DNA from: Clostridia bacterium | GTDB lineage: Bacteria; Bacillota_A; Clostridia; Christensenellales; Aristaeellaceae | Reading direction: 5' to 3' | Assembly: GCA_900754775.1 (NCBI GenBank) | Contig: CAAEDZ010000076.1 | Span: 1 to 6,294 of the forward strand | Length of the DNA: 6,294 bases | Part shown: one piece after another, positions 1 through 4,989 of the stretch | How the letters are laid out: every line of letters begins with the position of its first letter | How positions within the stretch are numbered: the first letter of the stretch is position 1 | Program-made: the position numbers and the translations under genes | The notes under the pieces: model-generated | Seen by the model: only the letters and a program-made list of their open reading frames with translations | Databases searched by the model: none | Told to the model about the DNA's origin: nothing

Positions 1-387
1 ACGCGCCTCGACGCGGGAGAGGATTTCCAGACGCTGATCGACGAATACGGCGAGGATCCGGGCATGCAGAACGAGCCGACCGCCACGGTGGGTTACTACG
101 TTTCGGCAGATTCCACCACTTGGGACACGGCCTTCCGCGACGCGGCCATGCTGCTGAGCAATGTCGGCGACATCTCCGAGCCGGTCTTGAGCATGAGCGG
201 CGTACACATCATCCGCTACGAAAGCGACGTCACCCCCGGCCCCGTGCCGCTTGACGACGTTCGCGACCAGCTCTTCGACGAGGCGCTCACCGCCGCGCGC
301 GAGGAACACTACGGCGCGCTGCTCGACGAATGGGTAGCGGCCATCCATCCCGTTTATCACTACGACGCATGGGAGCCGCTCGCTTGA
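1..387 (+). CDS. Parvulin-type peptidyl-prolyl cis-trans isomerase (PpiC/PrsA-like foldase), C-terminal part
   Basis: The reading frame is open from base 1 and ends at TGA 385-387, giving 128 visible residues; the N-terminus lies outside the window. The pattern is that of a rotamase domain: GEDFQTLIDEYGED near residues 6-19, GYYVS at 31-35, then VGDISEPV at 55-62 followed by GVHIIRY at 67-73. The 'G-x-I-S-x-P-V ... G-x-H-I-I' series is the conserved end of parvulin (PpiC) domains. A charged helical tail (about residues 84-112) follows, as is usual in PrsA/SurA-like foldases. Such proteins catalyse prolyl isomerisation and help exported proteins fold outside the membrane. The signal peptide or lipobox that would settle the location is not visible. 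The gene is 16 nt upstream of the aldo/keto reductase, with no terminator between, so cotranscription is likely. The family call is fairly sure; the subfamily is not. Confidence 0.85.
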   Translation, partial: TRLDAGEDFQTLIDEYGEDPGMQNEPTATVGYYVSADSTTWDTAFRDAAMLLSNVGDISEPVLSMSGVHIIRYESDVTPGPVPLDDVRDQLFDEALTAAREEHYGALLDEWVAAIHPVYHYDAWEPLA

Positions 388-403
388 TACAGGAGGAAAC
401 AGC

Positions 404-1354
404 ATGCAGTACGTACAGCTCGACAAGATCCCCCGCCCGGTCTCGCGCCTGGTCTTTGGCTGCGCCTTCCCGGCCATGATTGCCGGCGAGGACCAAAGCC
501 CCCTGCTCGACCGCGCCTTCGCCGCCGGCATCACCGCCTTCGACACCGCCGAGAACTACGGCAAGAGCGAATGCGTGCTGGGCGCGTGGATGGACGCGCG
601 CAAAAACCGCGATCAGGTCACCGTCATCACCAAGGGCTGCCACCCCTACGGCCACCCGCGCGTGACGCCGGAGGACATGCGCCACGATTTTGCCCAGTCC
701 CTCGAACGCCTGCGCACGGATCATGTGGACATCTACATGCTCCACCGCGATGACCCGCAGCGCGGCGTGGACGAGATCATGGAAGCGCTCAACGAGTTCG
801 TACGCGCCGGTCAGGCCCTGCGCATCGGCGCCTCCAACTGGACGATGGCGCGCGTGCGCGAAGCCAATGCCTATGCACGCGCGCACGGCCTTGATCCCTT
901 CAGCGTCATCAGCCCCAACTATTCGCTGGCGCGCCAGATCGGCGATCCGTGGGGCGGCTGCACCACGCTCTCCGGCGAGGAACACGCCGCCGACCGCGCC
1001 TGGTGCAAGCAGGAGGGCATCGCCGTCATCGCCTATTCGTCCCTGGCGCACGGTTTCCTCTCCGGCAAGGCGCTCAGCAGCGAGCCGGAGCGGCTGGAGG
1101 CGTCGCTTGATGAAAGCTCCCGCCGAGGCTACTTCTACCCCGAGAACATCGAGCGCCTGCGCCGCGCCGAGCATCTGGCGGCGCAAAAGGGCTGCACCGT
1201 GGCTCAGATCGCCCTTGCTTATGTACTCACCGACGAACTGGGCATCTTCCCGGCCGTCACTGCCACCAAGGAGCATCACCTCGCGGGCAATATCGCCGCG
1301 CTGGATATCGCTCTGACGCAGGAGGAGCGCGCCTGGCTCGACCTGCGCGCCTGA
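404..1354 (+). CDS. Aldo/keto reductase family oxidoreductase
   Basis: This is an intact 316-residue protein, the normal length for a single-domain (beta/alpha)8 aldo/keto reductase. AGGAGG at 391-396 lies 7 nt before the ATG and fixes the start. The catalytic tetrad is visible: Asp47 and Tyr52 in FDTAENYG, Lys77 in VITKG, and His114 in DIYMLHRDD. GASNW (142-146) is the conserved strand end beside the active site. The C-terminal stretch FPAVTATKEHHLAGN (282-296) corresponds to the NADP(H)-binding segment of the family. The enzyme should reduce a carbonyl, or oxidise the alcohol, using a nicotinamide cofactor in the cytosol; the sequence does not reveal the substrate. It follows the foldase gene by 16 nt and probably shares its transcript, although no functional link is evident. 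The next gene, nagA, is convergent, so membership of an amino-sugar operon is unlikely. Confidence 0.93.
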   Translation: MQYVQLDKIPRPVSRLVFGCAFPAMIAGEDQSPLLDRAFAAGITAFDTAENYGKSECVLGAWMDARKNRDQVTVITKGCHPYGHPRVTPEDMRHDFAQSLERLRTDHVDIYMLHRDDPQRGVDEIMEALNEFVRAGQALRIGASNWTMARVREANAYARAHGLDPFSVISPNYSLARQIGDPWGGCTTLSGEEHAADRAWCKQEGIAVIAYSSLAHGFLSGKALSSEPERLEASLDESSRRGYFYPENIERLRRAEHLAAQKGCTVAQIALAYVLTDELGIFPAVTATKEHHLAGNIAALDIALTQEERAWLDLRA

Positions 1355-1404
1355 CCGCAACGCAAGCGCGCCATCCGCCGCGCGATTGAAGGGCTGACGC
1401 CCGC

Positions 1405-1444
1405 AAAAAGCGGTCCGTCCCGCACCGGGAACGGATCGCTTTTT
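1405..1444. terminator. Bidirectional intrinsic terminator between the aldo/keto reductase and nagA
   Basis: AAAAAGCG (1405-1412) pairs with CGCTTTTT (1437-1444). Inside it are a G-U pair, TCCGT (1414-1418) with ACGGA (1431-1435), and CCCG (1419-1422) with CGGG (1426-1429). The loop is CAC, and A1430 is bulged. Because the stem is flanked by A5 and T5, either strand yields a GC-rich hairpin followed by U5. It lies 50 nt after the reductase stop and 8 nt beyond the nagA stop, so one element serves both convergent genes. Confidence 0.88.
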
Positions 1445-1452
1445 CCCGCCCG

Positions 1453-2598
1453 TCAGCGCGCGTAGACCGTCCTGCCACCAACGATGGTGCGCAAAACGTC
1501 AAAGCGCTGGTCGCAGAGGACGATGTCGGCGTCCTTGCCCACCTCCAGCGAGCCCTTTGTCCCATCCACGCCGATGCGCTTTGCCGGCGTCAGGCTGGCG
1601 GCGTTCACGGCCTCCCACGGTGCGAGCGCAGTGTTGCTCAGCAGGTTGCGCACGGCCTCGTTCATCTTCAGCACGCTCCCGGCGATGGTGCCGTCCGCCA
1701 GACGGCACTCGATGCCCTTGACGAAGATGGGCTGCCCGCCCAGCGTGTACTGCCCATCCGCCAGACCGCCCGCGCGCGTGCAGTCCGTGATCAGTACCAG
1801 CTGATCGCCCTTCATTCGCGCCACCAGCGGGAAGAGGTGGCGGCTGACGTGGAAGGTATCGGCGATCAGCTCGCAGCTGACGCGGTCGTCGGTCAGCGCC
1901 GCGCCTACCACGCCCGGCTCGCGGTGCGAAAGCGGCGTCTGGGCGTTGAACAGGTGCGTCACATGGCGCACGCCGGCTTCGATGCCCGCGACCGCCTGCG
2001 CGTAGGTGGCGGCGGTGTGGCCCATGGAGATGAGGCACTTGCCCGCCATTTCACGGATGCAATCGAGGTTGCCGGGCTCCTCCGGGGCGATGGTGAACAC
2101 GCGGATCACATCCAGGTGATCCCGCAAAAAAGCCGCGTCGCCGGGGCGAATGTTCTCCGCCGCCTGCGCGCCCTTCTTGCTGGGGGCGATGAACGGCCCT
2201 TCGGCATTGGCCCCCAGCACGCGCGCACCCGGCCAGTCCGGCCGCAGGGAGGCCTCCATAGCGGCGCGGATCTGCTGGAACGCGGCGCGCAGTTCAGCGT
2301 AGGAAACGGTCATCGTCGTGGGCAAAAAGGCGGTGACGCCGTTTTTCGCCACGCCCTCGGCCATGGTGCGCAGCCCCTCAAAGCTGCCGTCCGAGGCGTC
2401 CGCGCCGAGATAGCCGTGTATGTGCATGTCGATCAGCCCGGGAAGCACATACGCGTCCCCGGCGTCGATCTTCGCCGCGTCGGCGGGCACGTCCCCGGGC
2501 GCGACCAGCGCTTCGATCTTTTCTCCAAACAGCAGACAGGCATTTTCCACGGCACGGTCGGGCAGCAGCACGCGTCCGTTGACGATGGCTTGCAGCAT
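1453..2598 (-). CDS. nagA: N-acetylglucosamine-6-phosphate deacetylase
   Basis: This cytosolic amidohydrolase converts GlcNAc-6-phosphate to glucosamine-6-phosphate plus acetate, the step before NagB. The protein has 381 residues, typical of NagA. The start chosen is ATG at 2598 (MLQAIVNGRVLLP), with AAGGTGG 9 nt upstream; a longer in-frame start at 2667 is unlikely because it lies upstream of the predicted promoter. Visible motifs, in the 381-residue numbering: HIHG (His59, His61), the metal-binding pair seen in Bacillus-type enzymes; AEGPFI with Glu133; MGHTAAT with His194; THLFNA with His215; HREPG with His225; TFHVS with His250; and LITDC with the expected catalytic Asp272. The C-terminal ASLTPAKRIG and GSLEVGKDADIV are the usual end of the amidohydrolase fold. 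It is transcribed divergently from nagB, so the two pathway genes share a control region. No frame damage is visible. Confidence 0.96.
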   Translation of the reverse strand: MLQAIVNGRVLLPDRAVENACLLFGEKIEALVAPGDVPADAAKIDAGDAYVLPGLIDMHIHGYLGADASDGSFEGLRTMAEGVAKNGVTAFLPTTMTVSYAELRAAFQQIRAAMEASLRPDWPGARVLGANAEGPFIAPSKKGAQAAENIRPGDAAFLRDHLDVIRVFTIAPEEPGNLDCIREMAGKCLISMGHTAATYAQAVAGIEAGVRHVTHLFNAQTPLSHREPGVVGAALTDDRVSCELIADTFHVSRHLFPLVARMKGDQLVLITDCTRAGGLADGQYTLGGQPIFVKGIECRLADGTIAGSVLKMNEAVRNLLSNTALAPWEAVNAASLTPAKRIGVDGTKGSLEVGKDADIVLCDQRFDVLRTIVGGRTVYAR

Positions 2599-2607
2599 GA
2601 TCTCTTT

Positions 2608-2614
2608 CCACCTT
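2608..2614 (-). promoter_or_regulatory. nagA ribosome binding site
   Basis: On the minus strand AAGGTGG occurs 9 nt before ATG 2598. It decides the nagA start in favour of MLQAIVNG over the 23-residue longer reading that begins at 2667. Confidence 0.7.
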
Positions 2615-2624
2615 TCCGACAAAC

Positions 2625-2641
2625 ATGGCGCAAAGCGCCAT
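2625..2641 (-). repeat. Perfect inverted repeat at the predicted 5' end of the nagA mRNA
   Basis: ATGGCGC (2625-2631) and GCGCCAT (2635-2641) are perfect 7-bp arms around AAA. The predicted nagA transcription start is about 2639-2640, so the RNA would begin essentially with this stem-loop, upstream of the Shine-Dalgarno at 2614-2608. It could be an mRNA-protecting 5' hairpin, or a DNA operator at +1. The sequence alone does not separate these. Confidence 0.55.
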
Positions 2642-2645
2642 CCAT

Positions 2646-2674
2646 ATTCTAACAGCGCGGCGCGCAAAAATCAA
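2646..2674 (-). promoter_or_regulatory. nagA promoter (housekeeping sigma type)
   Basis: Read on the minus strand, TTGATT (2674-2669) and TAGAAT (2651-2646) are separated by exactly 17 bp. A TG one base before the -10 gives an extended -10 (TGtTAGAAT). Transcription should start near 2639-2640, giving a leader of about 40 nt. Confidence 0.72.
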
Positions 2675-2676
2675 GC

Positions 2677-2691
2677 CGTGACCATGTCACG
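2677..2691. promoter_or_regulatory. Candidate operator: 15-bp perfect dyad upstream of the nagA -35
   Basis: CGTGAC (2677-2682) and GTCACG (2686-2691) are perfect 6-bp arms around CAT. The dyad ends 3 bp from the nagA -35 and is 43 bp upstream of the nagB -35, a fitting position for a shared regulator. It resembles the dyad at 2743-2757 (common string GTnACC followed by ATGT). The ends have the GT...AC form common in GntR-family operators, but no known consensus is matched and the binding protein is unknown. Confidence 0.45.
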
Positions 2692-2734
2692 CGTCGCTCC
2701 GCGTTGGAGAGCGAGAATTTAACGTATCCCCCGG

Positions 2735-2763
2735 TTGTATTTGTTACCAATGTGAACTATAAT
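2735..2763 (+). promoter_or_regulatory. nagB promoter (housekeeping sigma type)
   Basis: TTGTAT (2735-2740) and a perfect TATAAT (2758-2763) are separated by 17 bp. The region is AT-rich against a GC-rich background. The start should be near 2769-2771, giving a leader of about 60 nt before the nagB ATG. The -10 is also part of a near-perfect dyad, TATAATT (2758-2764) and AATTGTA (2766-2772), which could matter for control or simply reflect AT-richness. Confidence 0.8.
2743..2757. promoter_or_regulatory. Candidate operator filling the nagB promoter spacer
   Basis: GTTACCAATGTGAAC is an imperfect dyad (GTTnnCA-n-TGnnAAC). It occupies nearly the whole spacer between the nagB -35 and -10, where a bound repressor would block RNA polymerase. 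Its centre (2750) is 66 bp from the centre (2684) of the related dyad at 2677-2691, roughly six helical turns. Regulation by an amino-sugar-sensing repressor is inference. Confidence 0.42.
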
Positions 2764-2782
2764 TTAATTGTATGCGTTTCAA

Positions 2783-2800
2783 GGGCCGAAATTCCGGCCC
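2783..2800 (+). repeat. Stem-loop in the nagB mRNA leader
   Basis: GGGCCG (2783-2788) and CGGCCC (2795-2800) form a perfect 6-bp GC stem with a 6-nt loop, about 13 nt after the predicted start. No T-run follows, so it is not an intrinsic terminator. It leaves the ribosome binding site at 2818-2823 free. A stabilising role is possible. Confidence 0.5.
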
Positions 2801-2817
2801 CCGCAGGACATCGTTAC

Positions 2818-2823
2818 AGGAGG
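2818..2823 (+). promoter_or_regulatory. nagB ribosome binding site
   Basis: A perfect AGGAGG lies 7 nt before ATG 2831. It favours the start MGIKMIVLN over the nearby in-frame ATG at 2843 and over upstream in-frame TTG 2768, which falls at the predicted transcription start. Confidence 0.85.
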
Positions 2824-2830
2824 AAAGACC

Positions 2831-3559
2831 ATGGGGATCAAGATGATCGTTCTCAATACCCCCGAAGACGTCGGCAGCTTCGCCGCGGATCTTTTTGAAC
2901 TGGAGATCAAGGCCAGGCCCGCCTGCGTACTCGGACTGGCGACCGGCTCCACGCCCCTGCCGCTCTACCGTCAGCTCGTGGCCCGCTGCAAGGAAGGCCG
3001 CGTGGATTTCTCCCGCGTGCGCACCTTCAACCTCGACGAATACGAGGGCCTCGCCCCTGACCATCCGCAGAGCTATCGCCGCTTCATGCAGGAGAACCTC
3101 TTTGACCACATCAACATCAAGCCGGAGAACACCCACGTGCCGGATGGCCTCGCCGCCGACCCGGAGGCCATGTTCGCCGACTATGAGCGCCAGATCGCCG
3201 ATTGCGGCGGCGTGGACGTTCAGCTGCTGGGCATCGGCCACGACGGCCACATCGGCTTCAACGAGCCGGACAGCATCTTCCCCTCGATGACCCACGGCGT
3301 GGACCTCACCGAGCAGACGCGCGAGGCCAACAAGCGCTTTTTCGCCTCCATCGACGAAGTGCCCCGCCGCGCCTACACCATGGGCGTGGGCACGGTCATG
3401 GCCGCCCGCAAGATCGTCATGGTCGTCACCGGCGCGGACAAGGCCGACATCCTTCGCCGCTCCTTCTACGGCCCGGTGGATCCGCAGGTCCCGGCCTCGG
3501 TGCTGCAGTTCCATCACGACGTCGTCCTCATCTGCGATCGCGCCGCGGCGGGCAAGTGA
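2831..3559 (+). CDS. nagB: Glucosamine-6-phosphate deaminase
   Basis: NagB converts glucosamine-6-phosphate to fructose-6-phosphate and ammonia in the cytosol, the step after NagA. The protein has 242 residues, like the Bacillus enzyme and shorter than the E. coli enzyme (266). Motifs: LGLATGSTP (34-42), the sugar-phosphate loop; TFNLDEY (65-71) with Asp69, the equivalent of E. coli Asp72; and GIGHDGHIGFNEP (134-146) with Asp138, His140 and Glu145, matching E. coli Asp141, His143 and Glu148. Arg169 and Lys204 align with phosphate-contacting Arg172 and Lys208. In a hand alignment, E. coli allosteric-site Arg158, Lys160 and Thr161 become His155, Val157 and Asp158. GlcNAc-6-phosphate activation is therefore unlikely, and a non-allosteric Bacillus-type enzyme is inferred. 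The gene has its own promoter and is divergent from nagA. A hairpin with a short T-run lies 30 nt after the stop. All catalytic residues are intact. Confidence 0.96.
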   Translation: MGIKMIVLNTPEDVGSFAADLFELEIKARPACVLGLATGSTPLPLYRQLVARCKEGRVDFSRVRTFNLDEYEGLAPDHPQSYRRFMQENLFDHINIKPENTHVPDGLAADPEAMFADYERQIADCGGVDVQLLGIGHDGHIGFNEPDSIFPSMTHGVDLTEQTREANKRFFASIDEVPRRAYTMGVGTVMAARKIVMVVTGADKADILRRSFYGPVDPQVPASVLQFHHDVVLICDRAAAGK

Positions 3560-3588
3560 CGCGGGCAGCGGACAGAACCAACATCCCC

Positions 3589-3617
3589 ATGGCGGGCGCA
3601 CAGTCGTCCGCCATTTT
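3589..3617 (+). terminator. Probable nagB terminator
   Basis: ATGGCGGGCG (3589-3598) pairs with CGTCCGCCAT (3605-3614) over 10 bp, including one G-U, with loop CACAGT. The T-run is only four bases (3614-3617), so termination may be leaky. The position, 30 nt after the nagB stop, fits. Confidence 0.55.
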
Positions 3618-3754
3618 GCGTCCCATCGTTCCAAGGCGCAGCGATCGGTGGGGCAGATGGCCTTCGCGCCGCGCCCCAGCGCCGCCCAGAGAAAGGGCTC
3701 CGCATCACGGCCGGCCTTATACAGAACTTTTACGCACTTTTTTGCCGCGCGAAG
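3618..3754. other. Unassigned intergenic spacer between nagB and the tRNA gene
   Basis: After the probable nagB terminator there is GC-rich sequence with no plus-strand gene or ribosome binding site that I can support. The minus strand is open from 3799 through this stretch and on across nagB. However, its ATG sits inside the tRNA promoter and lacks a Shine-Dalgarno, so I do not call it a gene. Weak complementarity is visible (GGGGC near 3652 with GCCCC near 3680). From about 3727 the sequence has short T-tracts that probably belong to the tRNA promoter. Confidence 0.5.
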
Positions 3755-3794
3755 AAAAAAACCCTTGACTTTTCCTGCGCATCCATGGTATAAT
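3755..3794 (+). promoter_or_regulatory. Strong tRNA promoter with upstream A-tract
   Basis: TTGACT (3765-3770) and a perfect TATAAT (3789-3794) are separated by 18 bp. A TG one base before the -10 adds an extended -10. A7 (3755-3761) directly upstream, with T-tracts at 3728-3731 and 3738-3743, resembles an UP element as expected for a stable-RNA gene. Transcription should start near 3800-3802, leaving a leader of about 8 nt before the mature tRNA. Confidence 0.85.
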
Positions 3795-3808
3795 ATCATT
3801 CGTCGCGT

Positions 3809-3885
3809 GGGGTTATAGCTCAGTTGGTTAGAGCGTTACGTTGACATCGTAAAGGTCAGAGGTTCGAGCCCTCCTAACCCCACCA
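3809..3885 (+). tRNA. tRNA-Val(GAC), with encoded CCA
   Basis: The cloverleaf folds fully by hand over 77 nt. The acceptor is GGGGTTA (3809-3815) with TAACCCC (3875-3881). The D stem is GCTC (3818-3821) with GAGC (3831-3834). The anticodon stem is TTACG (3836-3840) with CGTAA (3848-3852), around loop TTGACAT. The variable loop is AGGTC (3853-3857), and the T loop TTCGAGC (3863-3869) is canonical. Anticodon GAC (3843-3845) reads the valine codon GTC, which is common in this GC-rich genome. Discriminator A3882 is followed by encoded CCA (3883-3885). One oddity is the outer T-stem pair, A3858 opposite C3874 (positions 49-65), which is a mismatch; the other four pairs are sound. The gene is a single-tRNA unit with its own promoter and terminator. 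Confidence 0.95.
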
Positions 3886-3890
3886 GCAAG

Positions 3891-3915
3891 CCGCCTGAAC
3901 GTCAGGCGGTTTTTT
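3891..3915 (+). terminator. Intrinsic terminator of the tRNA-Val gene
   Basis: CCGCCTGA (3891-3898) pairs perfectly with TCAGGCGG (3902-3909) around loop ACG, followed by T6 (3910-3915). It begins 5 nt after the CCA end. Confidence 0.95.
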
Positions 3916-3959
3916 CATCCCCGTTTTCTGTACAAGCACCCGCCCAAAGCGCGATGGCG

Positions 3960-4008
3960 AAGAGAAAAGCCGCCTCCTCTCTTTATCAGAGGAAGCGGCT
4001 TTTCTCTT
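3960..4008. terminator. Long hairpin terminator of the minus-strand SH3 gene unit, probably bidirectional
   Basis: AAGAGAAAAGCCGC (3960-3973) pairs with GCGGCTTTTCTCTT (3995-4008) over 14 bp. After one C-A mismatch, TCCTCT (3975-3980) pairs with AGAGGA (3988-3993) around a 7-nt loop. Each strand ends in GGC TTTTCTCTT, a U-rich 3' side. On the minus strand it starts 6 nt after the SH3 gene stop, so that is its main role. On the plus strand it could catch read-through from the tRNA. Confidence 0.82.
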
Positions 4009-4014
4009 GCCGTC

Positions 4015-4932
4015 TCAATCCGCCAGCAGCACGCGCACGTCGCTGATGCAGGTATAGGCGTCGCCGGTCCCGCCGTAGACGGAGCTGATCTCGATGGTGA
4101 GAAAGTCCGTCACCACGGGGCTGGAAAAGAGTATCACCTGTTCGCCGCGCGCGTCGTCCAGCCGCACGGTGCAGTCGCTCTCCCCGGCCACGCTGACGCG
4201 GATATCCGCCGGGCGGCCGTTGGCGTTGTAGGCGTCCGCGGAGCGCTGATACCCGGCGCGGATGGCGAAGCCCGCCACCTTCTGCTCGCTGAAGAACAGC
4301 GACAGCCATTCGCCCTCGCCCGCGCCGCTGACGCCCTCCGCCCAGGCGGTGGCGGGGTCGGCGTCGCTGGCGTTGGCGGCGGCGTAGTAGCCGTACTGAT
4401 CCACCTGCTCGCTGGAGGCGTAGGCTTCAATGGCGGAAGCGTCCAGCCGCGCGTAGCCGGGGTCGGAGGCAAGGCGCATGGAGAAGGGCGCCGGCTGTGT
4501 GGAAAGGTAGTCGGCGTGTACATAGCCGCGCTGACCGGCGTATTCCACTCGGTAAAAGTCTCCCTCGCGGCCATAGGCCACCACCTGCTCGCCCAGCGGG
4601 ACGCGCGCAAGCACCTGCGCGGAGGTATCCGGCGCGGCGCGCAGGTTCACATACTCATTGCAGTTGACCACATACATGGCCGCGGCGTTCGAGGCCGCCC
4701 AGCCCGCATCCGCCGCGGACACGGCGTCCGGCGCTTGTTCAGCCGCGGGAATTTCCGGCGCGGCGTACCATTCGCCGCCATTTTCCGCAGCGGCGGGCGC
4801 GCCGTCGGCGTCCCAGGAGCCGGCATAGGCCGCGGGCGCTTGCTCCCAGCTCTCGCCAAAGCTCCAGCCCTCCGCCGAAGCCGGCAGGCAACCAAAGAGC
4901 GACAGCGCCAACAGTACTGCGATGCCTTTCAC
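4015..4932 (-). CDS. Secreted SH3b protein with C-terminal discoidin-like (NADase-type glycan-binding) domain
   Basis: The 305-residue protein starts at GTG 4932, preceded by an AAAGGGGGG tract ending 6 nt upstream; no in-frame ATG lies nearby. Residues 1-20 form a signal peptide with a likely signal peptidase I cut at ASA|E (20/21). LFGC (12-15) is a poor lipobox, so a lipoprotein is possible but less likely. Residues 21-84 are a low-complexity Ala/Glu/Asp-rich linker. Residues 86-144 form a bacterial SH3 domain: VNLRAAPDTSAQVLARVPLGEQV, then FYRVEYAGQRGYVHADYLS. Residues 165-303 match the discoidin-like domain annotated as NADase-type glycan-binding: YASSE, a DADPATAWAEG segment (190-200), GEGEWLSLFF and RPADIRVSV. 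It probably binds cell wall or glycans outside the cell; no catalytic motif is visible. It lies 57 nt downstream of the methionine synthase gene and may be cotranscribed, without an obvious functional link. Confidence 0.85.
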   Translation of the reverse strand: MKGIAVLLALSLFGCLPASAEGWSFGESWEQAPAAYAGSWDADGAPAAAENGGEWYAAPEIPAAEQAPDAVSAADAGWAASNAAAMYVVNCNEYVNLRAAPDTSAQVLARVPLGEQVVAYGREGDFYRVEYAGQRGYVHADYLSTQPAPFSMRLASDPGYARLDASAIEAYASSEQVDQYGYYAAANASDADPATAWAEGVSGAGEGEWLSLFFSEQKVAGFAIRAGYQRSADAYNANGRPADIRVSVAGESDCTVRLDDARGEQVILFSSPVVTDFLTIEISSVYGGTGDAYTCISDVRVLLAD

Positions 4933-4989
4933 AGGCGTCCCCCCTTTCGTAAGTTCGTATTTCTTAGACGCGGGCGCGGGCAGGAAGGT

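Noticed and set aside
287..1360. Long minus-strand open frame (357 codons) opposite the aldo/keto reductase
   Set aside because: It is antisense to a clearly conserved enzyme, has no recognisable domain and is rich in Ala/Arg/Gly, as expected from GC-biased third positions. Similar antisense frames lie opposite nagA and nagB.
2599..2667. 23-residue N-terminal extension of nagA
   Set aside because: The start at 2667 lies upstream of the predicted nagA transcription start and overlaps the promoter. The start at 2598 has a Shine-Dalgarno and matches the family N-terminus.
2677..2691. CRP-like site CGTGA-N5-TCACG
   Set aside because: CRP sites need TGTGA-N6-TCACA. Here the spacer is 5 bp and the outer bases differ, so it is only described as a dyad.
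2735..2750. Possible DasR/NagR-type (dre) operator in TTGTATTTGTTACCAA
   Set aside because: Only half-site fragments (TTG-TA and TACCAA) agree with the dre consensus and the spacing is wrong, so I did not assign a regulator family.
3629..3666. Resemblance to a piece of SRP RNA (CCAAGG ... GGCAGATG)
   Set aside because: The diagnostic GGAAGG/AGCAG internal loop is missing and the surrounding helices do not form, so the match is chance.
2744..3799. Minus-strand open frame of 351 codons across nagB and the spacer
   Set aside because: Its ATG lies inside the tRNA promoter with no Shine-Dalgarno, and most of it is the antisense of nagB. Only the part in the spacer is kept, as a low-interest question.
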